Assembly (NCBI RefSeq): GCF_008630535.1
Contig: NZ_VWPH01000016.1
Coordinates: 62,001 to 126,000, forward strand
Origin: Saccharopolyspora hirsuta
Lineage (GTDB): Bacteria > Actinomycetota > Actinomycetes > Mycobacteriales > Pseudonocardiaceae
Length of the DNA: 64,000 bases
Direction: 5' to 3'
Shown: in pieces, positions 58,336 to 64,000 of the stretch
Position numbering within the stretch: the stretch's first letter is position 1
Layout of the letters: each line of letters starts with the position of its first letter
Notes under the pieces: generated by a model
What the model was told of the DNA's origin: nothing
The model's database searches: none
The model's input: only the letters and a program-made list of their open reading frames with translations
Position numbers and translations under genes: made by a program

Positions 58336-59691
58336 TCACAGCTTGGTCGCGTCGGTGTCCGGCGTGCGGTCGGTGGCGTGGTCCTGCGCCGGGATCGCGG
58401 CCGCCGGGTCGGCCAGGACCTCGCGCGCCCGCTCCCGGTCGAAGGCGCCGTCCCACTTGGACACGATGAACGTGGCCACGCAGTTGCCGAGCAGGTTGGT
58501 GACCACGCGCATGGTGTCCATGAACCGGTCCGCGCCGAGCATCAGGGCCACCGCGGCGACCGGGATGACGCCGACCGCCGACGCGGTGGCCGACAGCGCG
58601 ATGAACGCCGAGCCCGGAACACCGGCCATGCCCTTGGACGTCAGCACCAGCACGAGGATCACGGTGATCTGCTGGCCGACGGTCAGGTCGACGCCGACGG
58701 CCTGCGCCATGAACAGCGTGGCCAGCGAGAGGTAGATCGAGGCGCCGTCGAGGTTGAACGAGTACCCGGTCGGCACCACGAGCCCGACGGCTTCCCTGCG
58801 GCAACCGGCGCGCTCCAGCTTCTCCATCATCCGCGGCATGACGGCCTCGCTGGAGGCGGTGCCCACGGCCAGCGCGAACTCCTCCCGCGTGTAGCGCAGG
58901 AAGCGCAGCAGGCTGAGGCCGGTGACGGCGCGGAGCAGGACGCCGAGCAGCACGCAGAACAGCAGCGCGGCGCCGTAGCAGGCGGCGATCAGCTTGGCGT
59001 AGGTGCTCAGCGAGGACAGCCCGTACTCGCCGATCAAGTAGGCCATGGAGCCGAACACCGCGATCGGCGCGAGGCGCATGACGTAGCCGATGATCTTGAA
59101 GATGATCTCGCCGGTCTGGTCGACGAAGGCGAAGACCTGCGGGGCGCGGGTCACCCCGACGTGCAGCAACCCGGCGGCGAACAGCACGGCGAACAGCAGC
59201 ACCTGCAGCAGCTCGTTCTCGGCGAACGCGGCGACCGCGCTCTCCGGGATCATGTGCAGCACGAACTCGGCCGGACCCGGCATCTGCTCGCCGTGGGTCT
59301 TCTCCACCACCCCGGAGGCGTCGAGGGTGGCCGGGTCGACGTCGAGACCGGCGCCGGGCTGCAGGACGTTGCCCGCGATGAGCCCGAGCGCCAGCGCGGC
59401 GGTGGTGACGACCTCGAAGTAGATCAGCGCTTTGAGCCCGATGCGCCCGACCGAGCGCATGTCGCCCGCCTTGCAGATGCCGACCACGACCACGCAGAAG
59501 ATCAGCGGCGCGATCGCCATCTTGATCAGCCGGATGAACCCGTCGCCGATCGGCTTGAGCGCCGCGCCGAAGTCCGGCCAGAAGTGGCCGACCGCGATGC
59601 CGATCGCCGCAGCGATGAGGACCTGGACGAACAGCGAGGACAGGATCCTCCTGGCCCGGCTCGCGGGGGTCTTGCGTTCGGATGACCGCAT
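58336..59691 (-). CDS. dctA: C4-dicarboxylate:cation symporter DctA (DAACS family)
   Basis: A 451-residue glutamate-transporter-fold symporter. FIRLIKMAIAPLIFCVVVVGI, the serine-rich GTASSEAVMPRMMEKLE hairpin, PTGYSFNLDGASIYL and the TSKGMAGVPGSAFI hairpin are DctA hallmarks. It imports succinate, fumarate and malate. ATG 59691 is chosen over a longer reading to 59763, which is not family-like. It probably belongs functionally with the citrate transporter and the CitA/CitB-type system about 4 kb away. Confidence 0.94.
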   Translation of the reverse strand: MRSSERKTPASRARRILSSLFVQVLIAAAIGIAVGHFWPDFGAALKPIGDGFIRLIKMAIAPLIFCVVVVGICKAGDMRSVGRIGLKALIYFEVVTTAALALGLIAGNVLQPGAGLDVDPATLDASGVVEKTHGEQMPGPAEFVLHMIPESAVAAFAENELLQVLLFAVLFAAGLLHVGVTRAPQVFAFVDQTGEIIFKIIGYVMRLAPIAVFGSMAYLIGEYGLSSLSTYAKLIAACYGAALLFCVLLGVLLRAVTGLSLLRFLRYTREEFALAVGTASSEAVMPRMMEKLERAGCRREAVGLVVPTGYSFNLDGASIYLSLATLFMAQAVGVDLTVGQQITVILVLVLTSKGMAGVPGSAFIALSATASAVGVIPVAAVALMLGADRFMDTMRVVTNLLGNCVATFIVSKWDGAFDRERAREVLADPAAAIPAQDHATDRTPDTDATKL

Positions 59692-59820
59692 GATCACACT
59701 CTTTCGCGCTGCGGAAAATCGATTTCGCCAAGTGGTCAAGGAGTTTCCGCAGCCGCGGCGCATCCGTCAAGAACCGCGGGAGAATCAACAAAAAGTTGAG
59801 AATCCGCCGCTCACCGCGAA
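59692..59820 (-). promoter_or_regulatory. dctA upstream region with spaced inverted repeat
   Basis: CTGCGGAAA (59709-59717) and TTTCCGCAG (59744-59752) are perfect 9-bp inverted arms, 26 nt apart, enclosing TTGACC on the minus strand. Centre spacing is about 35 bp. It may be a two-site regulator target. No gene is present. Confidence 0.45.
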
Positions 59821-60714
59821 TCAGCGCGCAGCCGCGCGGACCAGTTCGGAGACGAACGCCCGCGCGGCCGGGGTGCTGCGGCCCTCGGGAGTGGCCACGG
59901 CGACGGAGCGGCCGACCCGCGGTTCGCAGGACAGGTAGCGGACCCCGGGCGCGCTGAGCCGCTGAGCGATGCCGGGGACCAGCGCCACCGCGAGCCCGGC
60001 GGCCACGATCGACAGCACGGTGGCGTAGTCGGTCACGCAGTAGTCCACCTCGGCGTCGACGGAATGCGCGCGCAACGTCTGGACCAGCGCCTCGTGCGCT
60101 TCGGTGCCGGGCGGGCAGCTCGCCCACCGCAACCCGGCCAGCTCGCCGACGTGCACCGATTCCCGCTCCGCCAAGGGGTGATCCGCGGGCACGGCGAGCT
60201 GCACGTCCTCGGTGAGCAGCTCGGTCAGCTCGACACCGGCGGGCATGCGCGCGGGCCAGCCCGCCCAGCTCTCCAGGACGACGGCGTCCAGCTTCCCCAG
60301 GCGCAGCGCGGGAATCAGGTCGACGACCTCGCCGTCGCGGATCGCGGGGCGCAGCCTCGGGTGCTGGGCGGTCAGCGCCCGCAGCGCGTCCAGGACGAAG
60401 AACCGCAGCGCGCTGGCCACCGCGCCGATCTGCAGCCGTCCGATGATCTGCTGGTGGATGTTGGCCAGGTCCCGTTCGGCCGCGGCGACCGAGGCGGTGA
60501 TCGAGCGCGCCGCCTCGGCCAGCACCTGCCCGGCGTTGGTCAGCCGGATCCCGCGGCCCGCCGGCTCGACCAGGCGGCACCCGGCCTCGCGTTCGAGCTT
60601 GCGCAGGTGCTGGGAGACGGCGGGCCGGGTGAGGTGCAGGGCCTCGGCCGCGGCCGTGACGGACGACTGCTCGGCCACCGCGGCGAAGACCCGGAGGCGG
60701 TCCCAATTCATCAT
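59821..60714 (-). CDS. LysR family transcriptional regulator
   Basis: A 297-residue LysR protein: HTH 1-62 (VTAAAEALHLTRPAVSQHLRKLE) and effector domain from about 90. On the minus strand TTACCA (60750-60745), 18 nt, TAGCGT (60726-60721) predict transcription starting at ATG 60714, so it is probably leaderless. It is divergent from an EamA exporter, the typical target of such regulators. Confidence 0.91.
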   Translation of the reverse strand: MMNWDRLRVFAAVAEQSSVTAAAEALHLTRPAVSQHLRKLEREAGCRLVEPAGRGIRLTNAGQVLAEAARSITASVAAAERDLANIHQQIIGRLQIGAVASALRFFVLDALRALTAQHPRLRPAIRDGEVVDLIPALRLGKLDAVVLESWAGWPARMPAGVELTELLTEDVQLAVPADHPLAERESVHVGELAGLRWASCPPGTEAHEALVQTLRAHSVDAEVDYCVTDYATVLSIVAAGLAVALVPGIAQRLSAPGVRYLSCEPRVGRSVAVATPEGRSTPAARAFVSELVRAAAR

Positions 60715-60778
60715 GAAGCCACGCTAACCAGCAGATGCCAGAAATGGTAAATAGTGCTTCCGGCTCTTCGCTGACACA

Positions 60779-61735
60779 GTGAACTCCGTGGTCACGACTT
60801 CCCGGCCCGCTGCCCGGCAGCGGAACTCCAGATCGCCCGCCCGGACAGCGGGCCCGGTGCTGGTGATGATCGCGGGAGCCGGTTGCCTGTCGATCTCGGC
60901 GATCGTGGTCAAGCTCGCGGAGGTCAACGCCGGGACCGCGGCGTTCCTCCGCTGCGCCCTCGCGCTGATCGCGCTGGTACCGTTGGCCGTCCGCGAGTGC
61001 CGGCGGCACGGCCGGTTCGAGCCCGGCCTGGTGTGGTGCGCCCTCGTCGCCGGGGCGCTGCTGGGCGCGGACTACGTGATGTGGACGGCGAGCGTCCTCG
61101 ACGTCGGCGCCGGGATCGCCACCGTGCTCATCAACGTCCAGGTGGTCGTCTTCCCCCTGCTGGCAAGGCTTTTCGACCGAACCCCGATCTCGGCGCGCTT
61201 CGCGCTCACCTGCCCGGTCATGCTCGCCGGGATCGCGCTGGTCGGTGGCGCGCTCTCGCACGACCCGAACGCACAGCACCAGGTGCGCGGGACGCTGCTG
61301 GCGCTGGCCGCCGGTGCCGCCTACGCCGGTTACCTCTACCTCAACCGGCGATCCGGACAGCGCAGTCCGCAGCACGTGGTCACGCCCGTGTGCCTGGCGA
61401 CCGCTTCTGCCGCCGCGGTCGCCGGGTTGCTCGGCTGGGCCACCACCGGGGTCGACCTCGACGTCCCACCTGCGTCCTGGCTGTGGCTGGCGGTGCTGGC
61501 CCTGATCAGCCAGGTCGCCGCGTTCCTGCTGATGGCGGCCGCGAGCCCGGAGCTGGCCCCCAACACCTCCGCCTCGCTGCTGCTGCTCCAGCCGGTTCTG
61601 GCCGTGGCGCTCGGCGTGGTCGTCCTCGCCGAGACACCCGCTCCGAGCCAGCTGGTCGGCTGCGCCGTCGTGGTCGCCGCGGTCTGGTTCGCCGGTCGCA
61701 ACCCGCGCCACGAGTCGAACACCGGCTCCGGTTGA
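60779..61735 (+). CDS. EamA/DMT family transporter
   Basis: A 318-residue ten-helix drug/metabolite transporter made of two EamA repeats (about 30-155 and 165-305; for example GAGCLSISAIVVKLAEVNAGTAAFLRC and the second-half LLLLQPVLAVALGVVVLAE). It probably exports an amino acid or other metabolite; substrate unknown. GTG 60779 or GTG 60788 are possible starts. The divergent LysR gene 64 bp away is its probable regulator. It converges on the next gene with a 10-bp gap. Confidence 0.9.
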   Translation: MNSVVTTSRPAARQRNSRSPARTAGPVLVMIAGAGCLSISAIVVKLAEVNAGTAAFLRCALALIALVPLAVRECRRHGRFEPGLVWCALVAGALLGADYVMWTASVLDVGAGIATVLINVQVVVFPLLARLFDRTPISARFALTCPVMLAGIALVGGALSHDPNAQHQVRGTLLALAAGAAYAGYLYLNRRSGQRSPQHVVTPVCLATASAAAVAGLLGWATTGVDLDVPPASWLWLAVLALISQVAAFLLMAAASPELAPNTSASLLLLQPVLAVALGVVVLAETPAPSQLVGCAVVVAAVWFAGRNPRHESNTGSG

Positions 61736-61745
61736 GGTCACACCG

Positions 61746-63008
61746 TCACGCGTGCTGCAGGTCGCGCGACCAGCACCACTCCCCCGGCTCCGGCGCGCCG
61801 ACCAGCTTCAGGCCCGCGCCGCGCAGGGTCCGGGCGATCGCGGTGTTGTCGACGTGGGTGTGCGCGGTGAGCGCGCGCAGATCGAGCTGGCGGGCGTGCT
61901 CGACCAGCTGGCGCGCGAGCGCCGTGCCCACGCCGCGCCGCTGCCAGTCGTCGCGGACCAGCAGGGCGAGCTCGCCGGTGTCGCCGTCGTACATCAGGTT
62001 TCCCATGCCGACGACTTCGCCGTTCGCGGAGATCGCGAGCAGCGAGCGCCCCAGGGCCGGGGTGAGCAGCCGCTGCAGGCCGCGTTCGCCGGGGGCCGGG
62101 CCGGGGCTGAAGTAGCGGCGGAAGCGGGCTGCGCTGGAGCAGCGCTCGTGGAACTCGGCGACCGGACCGAGGTCGTCGCGGTCGGCGGGGCGGATCGTCA
62201 GCTCCTCGCCGTCCGCGGTGCGCGCGGTGTGGGACGCTGGGCGGAGGTGGGTTCGGCAGGCCGCGGCGAGGTCGACCATCGCGGTCGCCCGGGCGAACTC
62301 GGCCGGGGTGAACGAACCGCTGGGGCGCTCCAGGACCAGTGCGCCGCCGCCCGGGGCGGGCAGGCACATCGCCGAGTCGGTGTGCGCTGGCTCCTCCTGC
62401 CAGTGGACCTCCACCCGACCGAGCAGTGCGCGCAGTGCACGGACGAGGTCGGTTCGGCCCCGGACCAGGTCGGTGGCCAGGTTCGCGGTTCGCGTCGGCA
62501 CGTCGTCGAGTTCGCGGACGTCCGCCCGGGCGACGACGACGTCCCGGCCGCCCGCTGCCTCGACCGCCTCGATCAGCTCCCACCGGCTGATCCGGTCGGG
62601 GACGTGCAGCAGCACCTCGTCGACCGCGCCGTCCGGAACCGGGTGCACCTGCATGGTTCGGATGTCGCCGCCGAGGGCGGCCAGGCCTCCGGCCAGGCGG
62701 GCGAGCCTGCCCGGGGTGTCGGTGACCGAGGCGCGCACCCGCCACAGCGTCTGCCGCACGGCGACCTCGTCCTGAACGGGCTCCGGGACGGGCGCCGAAA
62801 CCCGGGGCGGCCGCCTGCGGCACCGGCGAACCGCCGCGACGCCCAGCAGGACGGCGCCGATCGACAGCAGCACGAACGGACCAACGGCCCCGGCGTGCAC
62901 GCCGGTCACGGCGAGGTTCACCGCGCCCGCCGCCAGGAACAGCGCGGCCAGCTCGACGAGTTCGCGGGTCCAGTCCCCGCGCACGTGGCGATGCGGTGTG
63001 GGAGTCAT
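61746..63008 (-). CDS. Membrane-anchored ACT domain-GNAT acetyltransferase
   Basis: A 420-residue multidomain protein. Two transmembrane helices (about 18-62) are followed by a basic segment, an ACT-like amino-acid-binding domain (about 88-155, VRASVTDTPGRLARLAGGLAALG), a poorly conserved middle region, and a C-terminal GNAT domain (about 268-415) with the acetyl-CoA loop RDDWQRRGVGTALAR. Soluble actinobacterial ACT-GNAT enzymes (MaKat, AAPatA) acetylate acetyl-CoA synthetase under amino-acid control. The N-terminal membrane anchor distinguishes this one. Target unknown. Confidence 0.85.
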   Translation of the reverse strand: MTPTPHRHVRGDWTRELVELAALFLAAGAVNLAVTGVHAGAVGPFVLLSIGAVLLGVAAVRRCRRRPPRVSAPVPEPVQDEVAVRQTLWRVRASVTDTPGRLARLAGGLAALGGDIRTMQVHPVPDGAVDEVLLHVPDRISRWELIEAVEAAGGRDVVVARADVRELDDVPTRTANLATDLVRGRTDLVRALRALLGRVEVHWQEEPAHTDSAMCLPAPGGGALVLERPSGSFTPAEFARATAMVDLAAACRTHLRPASHTARTADGEELTIRPADRDDLGPVAEFHERCSSAARFRRYFSPGPAPGERGLQRLLTPALGRSLLAISANGEVVGMGNLMYDGDTGELALLVRDDWQRRGVGTALARQLVEHARQLDLRALTAHTHVDNTAIARTLRGAGLKLVGAPEPGEWCWSRDLQHA

Positions 63009-63427
63009 GCACCCATGCTCGCGAGCTCGTGTTGCATCCGCTCGAACCCCGATTTCGGCGAGGTAACACGGGCGACGTCACACTCCGGGGCGGCGCTGTT
63101 CTCTCACCACCGCGCGGAAAGTTCTGCCCTCTGGGCGCTTTCCCGTTCATCGTGCGCGTTGTGCACCGGCGAACCGTTCCGGGGCACCACGTGCGGGGCG
63201 TCGGCTCCGCAGCGGCGGGACCGCGTCTCACCTCAGGTGGACCTGCGCACCGGGATGTGCATGGGGGCGCGAATTTTTCGCGTGCGGCTGACAAGTTTCG
63301 AACAGCGAGCTCGTCACCCGTTGCCCTCCACAACCGTCCGCTGTTGGCTCTGGTGTCGTCCAACGCGCATCCCCGCACGACCGCACCGCGAGTGCGGACG
63401 TGCGGCCGTCCTTCCCGGAGAGCGAAC
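63009..63427. other. 419-bp intergenic region before the lipase gene
   Basis: No gene is supported. Small dyads CACCTCAGGTG (63229-63239) and CGCGAA-TTT-TTCGCG (63268-63282) occur. I see no clean promoter, though the lipase and divergent ACT-GNAT promoters must lie here. Confidence 0.5.
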
Positions 63428-64000
63428 ATGACAGCTGCACTGCGTCGCGGGGCGAGCGCGGTGATCGCGACGGCGATCACCGCCACCGCCCTGGTCGTCA
63501 CGGGTCCGGCCGCGAGCGCCGACGAGGCGTTCTACCAGCCACCGGATCCGCTGCCCGCCGGGCGCGACGGCGATGTGATCAAGTCACAGCCGTCGAACAT
63601 CGCCGGTGCCCAGGCGACCCGCATCATGTACCTGTCCCAGGACGAGGACGGCACGGCGATCCCGGTCACCGGGACGGTGCTGGTGCCCGACAAGCCCTGG
63701 GAGGGGCCGGGACCGCGCCCGATCGTCGGGTACGCCCCGTTCACCGCAGGCATCGGGGACCAGTGCGCACCGTCGAAGACCCTGGCCGGAGAACCGGGCG
63801 GCGACATCACCACCGAGTTCCAGCGCGGGTTCATCAACCAGCTGCTGGACCGGGGCATCGCCGTGGCCCAGACCGACTACCAGGGCCTGGGCACCCCCGG
63901 CGACCACACCTACGTGATGCGGGAGGTCAGCGCGCACGCGGTGCTCGACGGGATCCGGGCCGCCCAGCGGCTGCCCGAGGCCGACCTCCCCGACGACGGG
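63428..64000 (+). CDS. Secreted lipase (LIP/secretory lipase family), 3'-truncated by window end
   Basis: The first 191 codons of an exported lipase; the frame is open at the end of the window. A signal peptide (MTAALRRGASAVIATAITAT..., cleavage near residue 31 after ASA) precedes a mature part typical of the secretory-lipase family: GDVIKSQPS, TRIMYLSQDEDGTAIPVTGT, and GIAVAQTDYQGLGTPGDHTY. The catalytic serine elbow lies beyond the window, so activity cannot be checked. GGAGAG is 5-6 nt before ATG 63428. Confidence 0.88.
   Translation, partial: MTAALRRGASAVIATAITATALVVTGPAASADEAFYQPPDPLPAGRDGDVIKSQPSNIAGAQATRIMYLSQDEDGTAIPVTGTVLVPDKPWEGPGPRPIVGYAPFTAGIGDQCAPSKTLAGEPGGDITTEFQRGFINQLLDRGIAVAQTDYQGLGTPGDHTYVMREVSAHAVLDGIRAAQRLPEADLPDDG

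Noticed and set aside
1-64000. CRISPR arrays, insertion sequences, integrases, attachment sites, rRNA
   Set aside because: No regularly spaced repeats, transposase or recombinase motifs, tRNA-flanking duplications or rRNA segments were seen. The only phased repeat (55733-55786) has 9-bp units without spacers.

Overview
The window is high-GC DNA (about 70% or more by eye) packed with genes on both strands. Many starts are GTG or TTG, ATGA/GTGA overlaps are frequent, and several genes look leaderless. It also carries a mycothiol-type DinB-like protein, an XRE-DUF5753/DUF397 regulatory set, a class II HelD protein, EfeUOB with an IdeR/DtxR-type iron box, and leucine/valine dehydrogenase with Lrp. 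Together these point to an actinomycete chromosome, most likely Pseudonocardiaceae and perhaps Saccharopolyspora; the genus is an inference. I see no rRNA, tRNA, CRISPR array, transposase or integrase, so this is probably an accessory, nutrient-scavenging part of the chromosome arm rather than a recent island.

Layout. (1) 0-5.7 kb: a GlxA-type regulator, a UxaA-family sugar-acid dehydratase with its own promoter and dyad, a DinB-like protein, an MFS transporter and a LysR regulator. (2) 5.9-14.3 kb: CoA-thioester catabolism, with an MHS transporter, acyl-CoA dehydrogenase and ADP-forming acyl-CoA synthetase, then a DUF35/thiolase/SDR operon preceded by two near-identical palindromes, then a CaiB/BaiF CoA-transferase. 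(3) 14.4-19 kb: a leaderless GntR gene, two FAD amine/amino-acid oxidases and a sodium:solute symporter. (4) 19-24.4 kb: dienelactone hydrolase, DUF418 protein plus NarL-type two-component system, a J-domain/NERD protein and a small biotin-carrier-like protein. (5) 24.9-28.1 kb: efeUOB under an iron box. (6) 28.4-35.7 kb: amino-acid permease, HelD, Mut7-C RNase-like protein, secreted SGNH hydrolase, Lrp and a divergent valine/leucine dehydrogenase. (7) 35.7-38.1 kb: two tandem DUF397 genes coupled to an XRE regulator, a tiny membrane protein and hairpin-rich DNA.

(8) 38.1-41 kb: an antibiotic-defence-like group: TetR with its operator, ABC-F ATPase, and an AAC(2')-type aminoglycoside acetyltransferase. 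(9) 41.3-48 kb: cytosine-permease-family transporter with an M20 deacylase, then an MHS transporter/amidohydrolase operon divergent from a LysR gene with a perfect LTTR dyad. (10) 48-53.5 kb: secreted M28 aminopeptidase, Tat-exported metallophosphoesterase, CNT nucleoside transporter, a quinone reductase behind a MerR/SoxR-like promoter, and idi. (11) 53.4-59.7 kb: a CitA/CitB-type two-component system divergent from a CitMHS citrate transporter with 9-bp direct repeats between them, an iron-boxed siderophore-binding lipoprotein, and DctA. (12) 59.8-64 kb: LysR with a divergent EamA exporter, a membrane-anchored ACT-GNAT protein, and the start of a secreted lipase that runs off the window.

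Taken together the genes read as paired import-and-degrade modules (sugar acids, acyl-CoA substrates, N-methyl or D-amino acids, nucleobases/nucleosides, citrate, C4-dicarboxylates, iron), most with a local regulator. Convergent gene pairs are nearly always separated by long perfect hairpins, two of which share a 15-base arm and appear to be copies of one dispersed element.
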